NCBI RefSeq assembly: GCF_003337425.1
Contig: NZ_QPJU01000001.1
Span: forward strand, 338,978 to 402,977
Reading direction: 5' to 3'
Source: Extensimonas vulgaris
GTDB lineage: Bacteria > Pseudomonadota > Gammaproteobacteria > Burkholderiales > Burkholderiaceae_C
DNA: 64,000 bases
Part shown: in pieces, positions 1 to 11,196 of the stretch
How positions within the stretch are numbered: the stretch's first letter is position 1
How the letters are laid out: each line of letters starts with the position of its first letter
Notes under the pieces: generated by a model
Told to the model about the DNA's origin: nothing
The model's database searches: none
Seen by the model: the letters and a program-made list of their open reading frames with translations, nothing else
Translations under genes and position numbers: made by a program

Positions 1-1368
1 GCGCTCGCGGTAGAACTGGTTGGCCATGCCGGGCAGCTTGATTTCGCCGTGCAGCGGCTTGTCGCTCACGCACAGCAGCGTGCCGTAGGGCACGCGGAAG
101 CGAAAGCCGTTCGCGGCGATGGTGGCGCTTTCCATGTCGAGCGCGACGGCGCGGCTCTGGCTGAAGCGGCGCTGCGGCGTGTTTCCGGGCAGCAGCTCCC
201 AGTTGCGGTTGTCGGTGCTGGCCACGGTGCCGGTGCGCATGATGCGCTTGAGGTCGGCGCCGTGCACCTGCGTGACCTCGGCCACGGCCTGCTCGAGCGC
301 GACCTGGATTTCGGCAAGCGCCGGGATCGGCACCCACAGCGGCAGGTCTTCGTCGAGCACGTGGTCTTCGCGCACGTAGGCGTGGGCGAGCACGTAGTCG
401 CCCAGCTGCTGGCTGTTGCGCAGGCCCGCGCAGTGGCCCAGCATCATCCAGGCGTGCGGGCGCAGGACGGCGATGTGGTCGGTGATGGTCTTGGCGTTGG
501 CCGGGCCCACGCCGATGTTGACCATGGTGATGCCGCTGCCGTCGGCGCGCACCAGGTGGTAGGCGGGCATTTGCGGCAGGCGCGGCGGCGGGGCGCCGCG
601 CTCGTCACCGGCCTCGGCGGGCAGACCCGCGCGGCGCGTGACCACGTTGCCGGGCTCGACGAAGGCGCAGTAGCCGCTATCGGGCCGCGCCATTTCGGCG
701 TGCCCGAGGCGGACGAATTCGTCGATGTAGAACTGGTAGTTGGTGAACAGCACGAAGTTCTGGAACCACTCGGGCAGCGTGCCCGTGTAGTGGCGCAGGC
801 GGTGCAGCGAGTAGTCCACGCGCGGCGCGGTGAAGAGCGCGAGCGGTTTGGGCTCGCCTGGCACGGCCTCCCAGGTGCCGTTGGCGATGCCGTCGTCCAT
901 GGCCGCAAGGTCGGGCAGGTCGAACAGGTCGCGCATGCGCAGGCGGCGTTCGGGGCTCAAGGCGCCTTCAAAATAATCGTCTTCGGCGAATGAGAAGTGC
1001 ACGGGGATGGGCTGCGTGCTCGTGCCCACTTCGAGCGCCACGCCGTGGCTCTGGCGCAGCAGCTGGAACTGCTCGAGGTAGTAGCGCGCGAACAGGTCGG
1101 GGCGCGTGAGCGTGGTTTCGTAATGCCCCGGCCCTTCGACGAAGCCGTAGGCGAGCGCCGTAGGAGCGCGCACCACGGTGTCCACGTGCAGGCGCACGAA
1201 GGGGTAGCAGGCGCGCACCGGCTGCGGCGGTGTTTCGCCCGCGACGAAGCGCGACATGGCGGCGCGCAGGTGGTCGATTTGCTGTTGGTAGATCTGCTGC
1301 ACCTGCGCGAGCGCGGCGGCCGGGTCGGTGTGGCGGGTGGGGGCGATGAAAGGTGGTGGCTCGAACAT
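1..1368 (-). CDS. amn: AMP nucleosidase (3' end cut by the window)
   Basis: Hydrolyses AMP to adenine and ribose 5-phosphate in the cytoplasm (known for the family). The 456 visible codons start at the ATG at 1368 (MFEPPPFIAPTRHTDPAAAL) and run off the left edge without a stop. The C-terminal half carries the nucleoside-phosphorylase-like fold: VNIGVGPANAKTITDHIAV, then LRPHAWMMLGHCAGLRNSQ, then ALDMESATIAANGFRFRVPY. The family is usually about 480-500 residues, so only a short tail is missing. The gene stands alone on this strand; its start faces a family A mobile element 69 bp upstream and, beyond it, the divergent MgtC-like gene. I see no frame disruption. Confidence 0.93.
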   Translation of the reverse strand, partial: MFEPPPFIAPTRHTDPAAALAQVQQIYQQQIDHLRAAMSRFVAGETPPQPVRACYPFVRLHVDTVVRAPTALAYGFVEGPGHYETTLTRPDLFARYYLEQFQLLRQSHGVALEVGTSTQPIPVHFSFAEDDYFEGALSPERRLRMRDLFDLPDLAAMDDGIANGTWEAVPGEPKPLALFTAPRVDYSLHRLRHYTGTLPEWFQNFVLFTNYQFYIDEFVRLGHAEMARPDSGYCAFVEPGNVVTRRAGLPAEAGDERGAPPPRLPQMPAYHLVRADGSGITMVNIGVGPANAKTITDHIAVLRPHAWMMLGHCAGLRNSQQLGDYVLAHAYVREDHVLDEDLPLWVPIPALAEIQVALEQAVAEVTQVHGADLKRIMRTGTVASTDNRNWELLPGNTPQRRFSQSRAVALDMESATIAANGFRFRVPYGTLLCVSDKPLHGEIKLPGMANQFYRER

Positions 1369-1436
1369 GGTGGTATTGTCCACGGCCGCGGCGCCGTCCT
1401 GTGCTGGCAGGGGCAAGCGCCGTGGTTTGTGATGAA

Positions 1437-1609
1437 CCCAGATTGTCCATTAGGCGGTGCTGCGCACCTACGCGGGCGCTGGCGGACGTCTGCCGGTCAT
1501 TTTGGCCGCTGCTTCGTCGTTCGTGGCACCACCACGAACTCCTCAGCCGCGACCAAACTGCCTCGCCAGCCGCCTCGCCATCATCCCGCGTCCTAATGGA
1601 CAATCTGGG
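1437..1609. mobile_element. Family A miniature inverted-repeat element, full copy 1 (173 bp)
   Basis: Non-coding element bounded by perfect 18-bp terminal inverted repeats, CCCAGATTGTCCATTAGG at 1437-1454 and its complement at 1592-1609. A direct 5-bp ATGAA flanks it (1432-1436 and 1610-1614), as expected of a target-site duplication. The inner sequence has no transposase. The element at 56877-57049 is the same length and roughly 90% identical by eye in the opposite orientation; decayed relatives lie at 54398 and 59490. The right end sits 18 bp before the start of the MgtC-like gene. A reading frame crosses it from a GTG at 1457 and joins the downstream gene; I treat that as chance. Confidence 0.85.
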
Positions 1610-1627
1610 ATGAAAGGCAATGCAGCA

Positions 1628-2884
1628 ATGGAGACTTCGGACGGCTTGGCCTCGGCTTGGGCGGCGCTGGCGAGCGCGCTCGGCTGCGGCTTGCTCATGG
1701 GCATAGAGCGCGAGCGTAGCAAGGGCAGCGGCCCGCACCGCGCGCTCGCAGGGGTGCGCTCGTTTGCGCTCACGGCGCTCGCCGGCGCCACGGCAGCGCT
1801 GTTGGCCATGCCGGCATTGCTCGGCGTGGGGGCGCTGTTCGTGGCCATTCTGGGCGTCACCGCGTATGCCAAAGACCGCTCGGGCGATCCGGGCGTGACG
1901 ACCGAGATCGCGCTTTTTTTCGTCTACGTGATCGGCGCCATGTGCACGCAAGACCGCCTGCTGGCCGCTGCACTCGCCGTGGTAGCGACGGGCTTGCTCG
2001 CCGCGCGCGAGCGCCTGCACCGTTTCGCCAACACCTGGCTGCAACCGGGCGAAGTGCGCGACGGCCTGATCCTCGGAGCCCTGATCCTCATCGTCGCGCC
2101 GCTGATGCCCGACCGGCCGCTGTGGGGCGAGGTACTCAACCCGCAGCTGCTCGTGCGCCTGCTCGTGGTGCTGCTTTTGATCCAGTCGTTCGCGCACCTG
2201 GGGCGGCGCCTGCTGCAGGCGCGCCAGGCGCTGGCCCTGTCGGCGCTGGCCTCGGGCTTCGTCTCGAGCACGGCCACCATCGCGAATCTGGGGCTGGAGC
2301 TGCGCGCAGGGCGCGGCACGCTGCGCGCGCAGGCGGGCGGCGCGGTGCTCTCGTGCGTGGCCACCATGCTGCAAATGCTGGCCGTGGCTGCGACCATTCA
2401 GCCGGCCTGGCTGCCCCAGCTGGCGGCGCCGGCGCTGGCTTCGGCGCTCGTGGCCGGTGTGTACGGGGGTTGGCTCGCACACACGGGTCTGCCCCAAGCG
2501 GCCGGCAAACCGGCGCAACTTCCCGCCGATACGGCCATGTTTCGCCTGCGCGATGCGTTGCTGATCGCACTATTGCTGACAGCCGTACAGGCGGGCGTTT
2601 ATGGGCTGGGCCTGTGGCTGGGTGACGCGGGCATGATGACCGGCGCCTTGCTTGCGGCGCTCGCGGACATCCACTCCGTCATCGCCGCGCTGCTCGCGCA
2701 TGGCGCCCCCGGCACCCCCGCGGCGCCCATGGTCGAGCGCACCCTGATGGCGGCCATGCTGGTGCATGCGCTGAGCAAGAGCGGGATGGCGCTGGCCAGC
2801 GGCGGCAAGGGATATGGCTGGGCCGTAGCGGCGGGCGTGCTGGCGCACACGCTGGTGTTCGTGCTCGGCTTATGGCTTTTGTGA
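1628..2884 (+). CDS. MgtC/SapB-type membrane protein with DUF4010 domain
   Basis: Integral membrane protein of 418 residues. The N-terminus matches the MgtC/SapB family ([17 protein letters not shown], then [17 protein letters not shown]) and the rest the DUF4010 membrane domain, with about nine or ten hydrophobic segments and [20 protein letters not shown] in the middle. Function is unknown; MgtC relatives have been tied to magnesium and ATP homeostasis, which I do not claim here. I chose the ATG at 1628 because GAAAGG lies about 10 bp upstream. An in-frame ATG at 1610 is the first base triplet after the family A element and belongs to its target duplication, so it is a less likely start. 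The 3' end overlaps the convergent Nudix gene by 15 bp. Confidence 0.85.
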   Translation: METSDGLASAWAALASALGCGLLMGIERERSKGSGPHRALAGVRSFALTALAGATAALLAMPALLGVGALFVAILGVTAYAKDRSGDPGVTTEIALFFVYVIGAMCTQDRLLAAALAVVATGLLAARERLHRFANTWLQPGEVRDGLILGALILIVAPLMPDRPLWGEVLNPQLLVRLLVVLLLIQSFAHLGRRLLQARQALALSALASGFVSSTATIANLGLELRAGRGTLRAQAGGAVLSCVATMLQMLAVAATIQPAWLPQLAAPALASALVAGVYGGWLAHTGLPQAAGKPAQLPADTAMFRLRDALLIALLLTAVQAGVYGLGLWLGDAGMMTGALLAALADIHSVIAALLAHGAPGTPAAPMVERTLMAAMLVHALSKSGMALASGGKGYGWAVAAGVLAHTLVFVLGLWLL

Positions 2885-3382
2885 GGACTGCGCGCGCCCT
2901 TGGCGCCACTCCTGCTCGAGCCAGTCGAGCACCGGGTACGCGCCCGGCAGCACCGGGCTGACCTGCAGCGGAAAGTGCTGCCAGGCCATGGTCTGGCCCT
3001 CGCGCATGTCGAAGTCGCCGCTCCAGCTGCGCACCTTGCACCAATGCAGGCGCACGAGTGCGTGCGGGTAGTCGTGCTCGGTCACGCGCCAGACGCTCGC
3101 CGGGCCGATGGTGATGCCCAGCTCCTCGTGCAGCTCGCGCCGCAGCGCCTGCTCCACGGTCTCGCCGGCCTCGATCTTGCCGCCCGGAAATTCCCAGTAG
3201 CCCGCGTAGGGCTTGCCGGGCGGGCGCGTGGCCAGCAGCAGTGCGCCGTCGCCGCGCAGCAAGATGCCCACGGCGACTTCAGTATGCGTGCGCTGCGAGC
3301 CTTGCGGCTGGCTCGGCGCCGCGCCGGCGCCAGTCGCTTCGGCTTGCGGCTGCGATGGCGGCTCAGGATGCGCTGACACCAT
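2870..3382 (-). CDS. mutT: Nudix hydrolase, MutT-like (8-oxo-dGTP diphosphatase)
   Basis: 170 residues with a complete Nudix box, [20 protein letters not shown] followed by ELGI, and the MutT-type entry [20 protein letters not shown] with [11 protein letters not shown]. The family removes oxidised nucleotides such as 8-oxo-dGTP; substrate is inferred from similarity. About 35 Pro/Ala/Gln-rich residues precede the domain. The ATG at 3382 lies inside the end of the DUF815 ATPase gene (20-bp overlap), which implies translational coupling of the pair. Convergent overlap with the MgtC-like gene leaves no room for a terminator between them. Confidence 0.88.
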   Translation of the reverse strand: MVSAHPEPPSQPQAEATGAGAAPSQPQGSQRTHTEVAVGILLRGDGALLLATRPPGKPYAGYWEFPGGKIEAGETVEQALRRELHEELGITIGPASVWRVTEHDYPHALVRLHWCKVRSWSGDFDMREGQTMAWQHFPLQVSPVLPGAYPVLDWLEQEWRQGRAQSSQKP

Positions 3383-4244
3383 GGCGGCCCGCAAAATCGC
3401 GCGCGAACTGGTAGGCCACGCGCCCGCTGCGCGAGCCACGCTCCAGCGCCCACACCAGCGCCTCGGCGCGTGCGGCCTCTATGGCCGACTCCGGCACCCC
3501 GAGCGCCGTGAGCCACTGGCGCACGATGACGAGGTATTCGTCCTGGCTGAAGGGGTAAAAGCTCACCCACAGGCCGAAGCGCTCGGAGAGCGAGATTTTT
3601 TCCTCGACCACCTCGCCGGGGTGCAGTTCGCCGTCCTCGCTGTGCTGGTAGCTGAGGTTTTCCTTCATGTATTCGGGCAGCAGGTGGCGGCGGTTGCTGG
3701 TCGCGTAGATCAGCACGTTGGGCGTGGCCGCGGCCACCGAGCCGTCCAGGATCGACTTGAGCGCCTTGTAGCCGGGCTCGCCCTCCTCGAAGCTCAGGTC
3801 GTCGCAAAAGACGATGAACTTCTCGGGGCGCGCGGCCACCACCTCGACGATGTCGGGCAGGTCGGTCAGGTCGCTCTTGTCCATCTCGATCAGGCGCAGG
3901 CCCTGCGCGGCAAAGGCGTTCAGGCAGGCCTTGACGAGCGAAGACTTGCCCGTGCCGCGCGCACCCGTGAGCAGCACGTTGTTCGCGGGCCGGCCCTGCA
4001 CGAACTGCTCGGTGTTGCGCACGATTTTTTCTTTCTGCGCGTCGATTTCCTGCAGGTCGGACAGGCGCATCGCCGCGACATGGCGCACGGGCTCAAGCAC
4101 GCCATGCCCGTTGCTGCGCTTGCGGTAGCGCCAGGCGATGGCGGCGCCCCAATCGGGGGCCGAAAGGGGCTGGGGAAGAATGGACTCTATGCGGCCGATG
4201 AGCTGCTCGGCGCGCACGAGCAAATGCTCGAAATTTGGATTCAT
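3363..4244 (-). CDS. DUF815 family P-loop ATPase
   Basis: 293 residues. Walker A is GARGTGKS at residues 94-101 and Walker B is in [18 protein letters not shown]; a sensor-like stretch [19 protein letters not shown] follows. This is the DUF815 (PF05673) AAA-like family, cytoplasmic and of unknown biological role. In Comamonadaceae it typically precedes a Nudix gene, as here, where the two overlap by 20 bp. A family D repeat touches its start codon (4242-4288), so upstream control signals must lie in or beyond that repeat. I see no obvious ribosome-binding site. Confidence 0.88.
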   Translation of the reverse strand: MNPNFEHLLVRAEQLIGRIESILPQPLSAPDWGAAIAWRYRKRSNGHGVLEPVRHVAAMRLSDLQEIDAQKEKIVRNTEQFVQGRPANNVLLTGARGTGKSSLVKACLNAFAAQGLRLIEMDKSDLTDLPDIVEVVAARPEKFIVFCDDLSFEEGEPGYKALKSILDGSVAAATPNVLIYATSNRRHLLPEYMKENLSYQHSEDGELHPGEVVEEKISLSERFGLWVSFYPFSQDEYLVIVRQWLTALGVPESAIEAARAEALVWALERGSRSGRVAYQFARDFAGRHGVSAS

Positions 4245-4288
4245 TTTGGCCTCTGGCGCTTATGTATCAAGCGCAAGCAGCTATTTTT
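4242..4288. repeat. Family D dispersed repeat
   Basis: Close match on the minus strand to the copy at 48477: AATAGCTGC, then GCGCTTGATACATAAGCGC, then AGAGGCC. It occupies the gap between argJ and the DUF815 ATPase and includes the ATPase start codon at its edge. Confidence 0.7.
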
Positions 4289-4300
4289 AATATAGCAATT

Positions 4301-5530
4301 TCAAGAACGGTAATCGGCGTTGATGCTCACGTATTCGTGGCTCAGGTCGCAGGTCCAGACCGTCTCGGCCGCCGTGCCGCGCCCGAGCCGCACGCGCACC
4401 GTGATCTCGCTTTGCTGCATCACGCGCTGGCCATCCTCCTCGCGGTAGTCGGGGTGGCGCCCGCCCTGCTGGGCCACGTGCACGTCGTCGAGGTACAGGT
4501 CTATGCCGCCCTGGTCGAGGTCGGCAATGCCCGCGTAGCCCACGGCCGCAAGGATGCGGCCCAGGTTCGGGTCGCTCGCGTAAAACGCCGTCTTGACCAG
4601 CGGCGAATGCGCGATCGCGTACGCCACCTTGCGGCATTCCTCGGCGTCGCGCCCGCCTTCGACGCGCACCGTGATGAACTTGGTCGCGCCCTCGCCGTCG
4701 CGCACGATGGCCTGCGCGAGCTTTTGCGCCACCTCGCGCAGCGCGGCAAAGAGCGCCTGCCCCTCGGCGCTCTCTAGCGAGGTGATGGGCGCGTGCTGCG
4801 CCTTGTGGGTGGCCAGCACGATGAACGAGTCGTTGGTCGAGGTGTCGCCGTCTATGGTGATGCGGTTGAACGAAGCCTCGGCGAGCGCGTGCGCGATCTG
4901 GGGCAGCAGCGCCGGTGCGATGCAGGCGTCGGTTGCCAGAAAGCCCAGCATGGTCGCCATGTTCGGGCGGATCATGCCCGCGCCCTTGCTGATGCCCGTG
5001 ACCGACACCGTGGCCGCGCCCAGGCGCAGCTGCGTGCTGAAGGCCTTGGGCACGGTGTCCGTGGTCATGATGCCTTCGGCGGCGCGCGCCCAGTGGTCGG
5101 GAGCAGCGTCGGCGAGCGCCGCGGGCAGCGCCGCGATGAGGCGCTCGTGCGGCAGCGGCTCCATGATCACGCCGGTGGAAAAAGGCAGCACCTGCGCGGG
5201 TGCGATGTCCAGCAGCCGCGCAAGCGCGATGCACGTGGCGTGCGCGCGTACCATGCCGTCAGCGCCCGTGCCCGCGTTGGCGTTGCCGGTGTTGACGAGC
5301 AGCGCGCGGATCGGCAGCCCGCCCGCAAGGTGCGCACGGCTGATCTGCACGGGCGCGGCGCAAAAGCGGTTTTGCGTGAACACGCCCGCGACGCTCGTGC
5401 CCTCGTCGAGCAAAAACACCGTGAGGTCTTTGCGCGCGGCCTTGCGGATGCCGGCTTCGGCCACGCCGATGCGCACGCCCGCGATGGGGCGCAGCTCGGC
5501 AGCGACGGGGGGCTGGAGGTTCACGGGCAT
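4301..5530 (-). CDS. argJ: Bifunctional glutamate N-acetyltransferase / amino-acid acetyltransferase
   Basis: 409 residues, normal length. ArgJ transfers the acetyl group from N-acetylornithine to glutamate and can also use acetyl-CoA, steps 5 and 1 of arginine synthesis. The family cleaves itself before a threonine nucleophile; here this is the Thr193 of [17 protein letters not shown]. The C-terminus [15 protein letters not shown]-like ending ([15 protein letters not shown]) is the usual one. Starts at ATG 5530 ([20 protein letters not shown]) with AGGAA close upstream. It lies 79 bp downstream of secA on the same strand and may share its transcript. Confidence 0.97.
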   Translation of the reverse strand: MPVNLQPPVAAELRPIAGVRIGVAEAGIRKAARKDLTVFLLDEGTSVAGVFTQNRFCAAPVQISRAHLAGGLPIRALLVNTGNANAGTGADGMVRAHATCIALARLLDIAPAQVLPFSTGVIMEPLPHERLIAALPAALADAAPDHWARAAEGIMTTDTVPKAFSTQLRLGAATVSVTGISKGAGMIRPNMATMLGFLATDACIAPALLPQIAHALAEASFNRITIDGDTSTNDSFIVLATHKAQHAPITSLESAEGQALFAALREVAQKLAQAIVRDGEGATKFITVRVEGGRDAEECRKVAYAIAHSPLVKTAFYASDPNLGRILAAVGYAGIADLDQGGIDLYLDDVHVAQQGGRHPDYREEDGQRVMQQSEITVRVRLGRGTAAETVWTCDLSHEYVSINADYRS

Positions 5531-5609
5531 GGGGGTTCCTTTTTCAAAAACGCGGGCGAAACGCTGTGCGCTGCACGCTGCGCCGGCGCGGCCAGCCGTG
5601 CGGACGCGC

Positions 5610-8369
<2,760 letters not shown>

Positions 8370-8630
8370 GCGCACGAGGCCGCTGCATCTGCCGTGGGCA
8401 AGACACAAGTCGGCCGATAATGGATAGATGTTTCGGGCACGGCTGCCTGCCGTGGGCTTTCGACGCTGTGAGACGCAGAAACACTAGAAACAGGCAGCCC
8501 TTGCCGGGACGGCGATTTTAGAGCTTATTTGGGCTTGGACTTTTGCGCGGCATCGCGGCCATCGAACCCACCCTGCGTGGATAATCTGCGCCGCCATTGT
8601 TCCCACTCTTTTGCACCCGCCCCTTTCCTC

Positions 8631-8930
8631 ATGCACCGCCGCCATTACGCCATCTCGCTGCAGCAGGCCACCCAAGAGGCGCCCACTTTGGCAAAGCTGG
8701 CAGAACTCACGCGCGACTCGAGTGCCCGGCTGCAAAGCATAGAAAGCCTGATTCCCGCCGCGCTGCGCCCCGCCATACAGGCCGGCCCGATCGAGGGCAC
8801 GAGCTGGTGCCTCATCGTGCATGGCAATGCCGCGGCGGCAAAACTGCGCCAACTCAGGCCGGCGCTGCTGGCGCACTTGCGCAGCAAAGGCTGGGAGGTG
8901 GAGGCCATCCGCCTGCGTATCCGATCCTGA
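8631..8930 (+). CDS. DciA-like protein (DUF721)
   Basis: 99 residues starting at ATG 8631 (MHRRHYAISLQQATQEAPTL). It has the DUF721 pattern LAKLAELTRDSSARLQSIES, then SWCLIVHGNAAAAKLRQLRP and LLAHLRSKGWEVEAIRLRI. DciA proteins of this domain load or regulate the replicative helicase in bacteria without DnaC; beta-proteobacterial members are often short like this one. Placement next to secA and divergent from it is the usual one. A GATAAT box at 8580-8585 could be its -10 element, without a clear -35. Confidence 0.75.
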   Translation: MHRRHYAISLQQATQEAPTLAKLAELTRDSSARLQSIESLIPAALRPAIQAGPIEGTSWCLIVHGNAAAAKLRQLRPALLAHLRSKGWEVEAIRLRIRS

Positions 8931-8962
8931 AAAATCACCGCGTGGCCGGGAGGTGGACGGGA

Positions 8963-8981
8963 ATGCCTGAAGCACAGGCAT
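8963..8981 (-). terminator. Hairpin downstream of tRNA-Thr
   Basis: Perfect 7-bp stem, ATGCCTG/CAGGCAT, with a 5-nt loop, 18 bp beyond the tRNA 3' end. No T tract follows on the minus strand, so it may protect the precursor end rather than terminate transcription. Confidence 0.4.
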
Positions 8982-8998
8982 GGGGGCGGGGTGTGAAG

Positions 8999-9074
8999 TG
9001 GTGCCGATTGTCGGATTCGAACTGACGACCTACCGCTTACAAGGCGGGTGCTCTACCAGCTGAGCTAAATCGGC
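8999..9074 (-). tRNA. tRNA-Thr (anticodon UGU)
   Basis: 76 nt including an encoded CCA. On the minus strand it begins GCCGATTTAGCTCA. The D arm is GCTC/GAGC, the anticodon loop CTTGTAA with TGT at positions 34-36, the T loop TTCGAATC, and the acceptor ends AATCGGCACCA, pairing with the 5' end. Reads ACA and related threonine codons. Pair 27-43 looks like C-U, a mild irregularity in the anticodon stem. Confidence 0.95.
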
Positions 9075-9083
9075 GCGATGGGG

Positions 9084-9089
9084 ATTCTA
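9084..9089 (-). promoter_or_regulatory. Candidate -10 box for tRNA-Thr
   Basis: TAGAAT on the minus strand ends 9 bp before the mature 5' end of the tRNA, the right distance for a tRNA promoter. The -35 region is not convincing. Confidence 0.45.
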
Positions 9090-9141
9090 CTGGCAAATAC
9101 GGCATGCAGACGCACACCAACGCTGCTTTCGCCGCAGCCGT

Positions 9142-9675
9142 TCACTTGATGCGTTTGAGTGCCGGACGCGCCCCTGCGCCCGCGGGGCGTGGCGGCTCGG
9201 GCGGCTCGTCGGTGTCTTGCGCCTCGCCATCGCGTGCGTCGCTGGACACAAGCTGGATGACGCGATCCGCACTGGCGCCGGGCTTGTCAGGCGCCGCGCC
9301 CGGGGTGTGCAAAGCGTCAGCCGCAAGCCCATCGTCTTGCATGTCGGCAGACAAAGGAAACGCCATGCCTTGACCATTTTCGCGCGCATAAATGGCCATG
9401 ACGCGCTCTACGGGAACCACGATGTCGCGTGCACGGCCGCCGAAGCGGGCCTTGAACGTGATCAGGTCGTTGCCGAGCTGCAAGCCGCCCGTCGCGTCAT
9501 AGCTGACGTTGAGAACGATCTCGCCATCTTTGACGTATTCGCGCGGCACATCGACCGTGGAATCGACGCGCACCGCGAGGTAGGGGGTAAACCCGTTGTC
9601 GGTGCACCATTCATGGATGGCGCGGATCAGGTAAGGGCGCGTGGAGCTGGTTTCCGGCAGGTTCATGCGGGGCAT
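9142..9675 (-). CDS. sspB: ClpXP specificity-enhancing factor SspB
   Basis: 177 residues. SspB delivers ssrA-tagged and some other substrates to ClpXP. The conserved domain runs from TRPYLIRAIHEWCTDNGFTP through NVSYDATGGLQLGNDLITF to VVPVERVMAIYARENGQGM; an acidic, Pro-rich linker follows and the last eight residues RPALKRIK match the ClpX-docking tail of known SspB proteins. Two in-frame starts, at 9675 and 9666, are possible; neither has a clear Shine-Dalgarno sequence. Located 27 bp after sspA, the usual pair, downstream of the bc1 genes. Confidence 0.94.
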   Translation of the reverse strand: MPRMNLPETSSTRPYLIRAIHEWCTDNGFTPYLAVRVDSTVDVPREYVKDGEIVLNVSYDATGGLQLGNDLITFKARFGGRARDIVVPVERVMAIYARENGQGMAFPLSADMQDDGLAADALHTPGAAPDKPGASADRVIQLVSSDARDGEAQDTDEPPEPPRPAGAGARPALKRIK

Positions 9676-9702
9676 GGAGAGAAGGGTTGCTGGCAGACGG
9701 AT

Positions 9703-10314
9703 TTACTTGCGCATGACCTTCTCGGAAGGCGTGAGCGCTTCAATGTAGGCCGGACGCGAAAAAATGCGCTCGGCGTATTTGAGCAGCGGCGCGGCATTCT
9801 TGCTCAATTCAATCCCATAGTAATCGAGCCGCCACAGCAACGGCGCTATGGCCACGTCGAGCATGGAAAAATGCTCGCCCAACATGAATTTGTTTTTCAG
9901 GAACACGGGCGCAAGTTGCGTCAGGCGTTCCCGAATATGGGTGCGCGCTTTCTCTTGGGCTTTCTCATTGCCTTTGGTGGCACGCGACTCGAGCGTATGC
10001 ACGTGCACGAACAGTTCTTTTTCGAAATTCAGCAAAAACAGACGCACGCGCGCGCGATCGACGGGGTCACCGGGCATCAACTGCGGATGCGGAAAACGCT
10101 CGTCGATGTATTCGTTGATGATGTTCGATTCGTACAAAATCAGGTCACGCTCGACCAGGATGGGCACCTGGCCGTAGGGATTCATGACACTGATGTCCTC
10201 GGGTTTGTTGTAGAGATCGACGTCGCGGATCTCGAAATCCATGCCTTTTTCGAACAACACGAAACGGCAGCGATGCGAAAAAGGGCAAGTCGTGCCCGAA
10301 TAAAGCACCATCAT
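9703..10314 (-). CDS. sspA: Stringent starvation protein A
   Basis: 203 residues with a glutathione-S-transferase fold: TTCPFSHRCRFVLFEKGMDF, NPYGQVPILVERDLILYESN and YIDERFPHPQLMPGDP. SspA binds RNA polymerase and alters promoter use in starvation in enterobacteria; family members lack transferase activity. The start is ATG 10314 (MMVLYSG), with AGGAG about 11 bp upstream; a second ATG follows directly. Sits between petC and sspB on the same strand, 104 bp after petC, so it may have its own promoter as well as read-through. Confidence 0.94.
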   Translation of the reverse strand: MMVLYSGTTCPFSHRCRFVLFEKGMDFEIRDVDLYNKPEDISVMNPYGQVPILVERDLILYESNIINEYIDERFPHPQLMPGDPVDRARVRLFLLNFEKELFVHVHTLESRATKGNEKAQEKARTHIRERLTQLAPVFLKNKFMLGEHFSMLDVAIAPLLWRLDYYGIELSKNAAPLLKYAERIFSRPAYIEALTPSEKVMRK

Positions 10315-10418
10315 GATGTATGCGGCTCCTGAAAACCAAAAGAGTGGGACACCATACCCAGCGCCCACTCCGTGAAACGAGACACGCCCCACAGGGGACG
10401 TGCCACCTTATGTGAGGA

Positions 10419-11180
10419 TTACTTCACGTCTTTCCAATAGGCGGCATTGAGCCTCCATGCCAGCACCGTGAAGAACGCCAGATAGAGCAACACCCAAACG
10501 CCGACGCGCGTGCGGGTCTTTTGCGCGGGCTCACCCATCCACTGCAGATAGTTCACCAGGTCGGCCACGGTTTGATCGAACTGCAGCTCGCTCATGGTTC
10601 CTGGGCTCAATTGCTCCCAGCCTTTGAAAACCTCGGTGCTGTGACCATGGCTTTCGACTTCTTCGAAGACGGCGCGGCGTTGGCCTTGCAGCTGCCATAA
10701 CGCGTGCGGCATACCGACGTTCGGGAAAGCGAGGTTGTTCCAACCCGTGGCCTTGGTGTCGTCGCGGTAGAAAGTGCGCAGGAAGGTGTAAAGATAGTCG
10801 GCGCCACTGCCGCCCGCGCCAGCGCGCGAGCGGGCAATCAGGGTGAGGTCGGGCGGATTCGCGCCAAACCATTCCTTGGCCTGGCGCGGGTCGATCGCGG
10901 CCTTCATGGTCTCACCCACCTTATCGGTGGTGAACATGAGGTTGTCCTTGATCTGTTGCTCGGTCAGACCGATGTCGCGCAAGCGGTTGTAGCGCATGAA
11001 CGCGGCAGAGTGGCAGCCCACGCAGTAGTTGACGAAAATCTTCGCACCGTTTTGCAACGCACCGAGATCGGTGGTTTTGTTGGGCGCCTTGTCCCAGGGT
11101 ATGCCCGCTTCGTTTGCTTGCACGGCGGCGCCCGTGAGCAGGCCAAGGGCAGCGGCGAGCGTGAGGAGGATTTTTTTCAT
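10419..11180 (-). CDS. petC: Cytochrome c1 of the bc1 complex
   Basis: 253 residues. Signal peptide MKKILLTLAAALGLLTGAAV is cut near QANEAG. Haem c attaches at CVGCH (Cys53, Cys56, His57), and one C-terminal membrane anchor, VGVWVLLYLAFFTVLAWRLN, ends in AYWKDVK. It accepts electrons from the Rieske protein and passes them to soluble cytochrome c on the periplasmic side. Third gene of petA-petB-petC, 16 bp after petB. Confidence 0.97.
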   Translation of the reverse strand: MKKILLTLAAALGLLTGAAVQANEAGIPWDKAPNKTTDLGALQNGAKIFVNYCVGCHSAAFMRYNRLRDIGLTEQQIKDNLMFTTDKVGETMKAAIDPRQAKEWFGANPPDLTLIARSRAGAGGSGADYLYTFLRTFYRDDTKATGWNNLAFPNVGMPHALWQLQGQRRAVFEEVESHGHSTEVFKGWEQLSPGTMSELQFDQTVADLVNYLQWMGEPAQKTRTRVGVWVLLYLAFFTVLAWRLNAAYWKDVK

Positions 11181-11196
11181 GGTGATCGTCTCCAGC

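Noticed and set aside
49-993. Long open frame opposite amn.
   Set aside because: It is antisense to a well-conserved gene and arises from GC-rich third positions; composition is His/Arg/Ala-rich without domain features. The same holds for long frames opposite secA, helicase, proS, obgE and odhA.
1457-1609. Open frame crossing the family A element and joining the MgtC-like gene; a similar frame joins livJ at 56877-57049.
   Set aside because: The same frame appears in both copies because the element sequence is shared. Both downstream genes have better starts after the element (1628 and 56834), livJ with its signal peptide and a ribosome-binding site. Two of two in-frame fusions can occur by chance.
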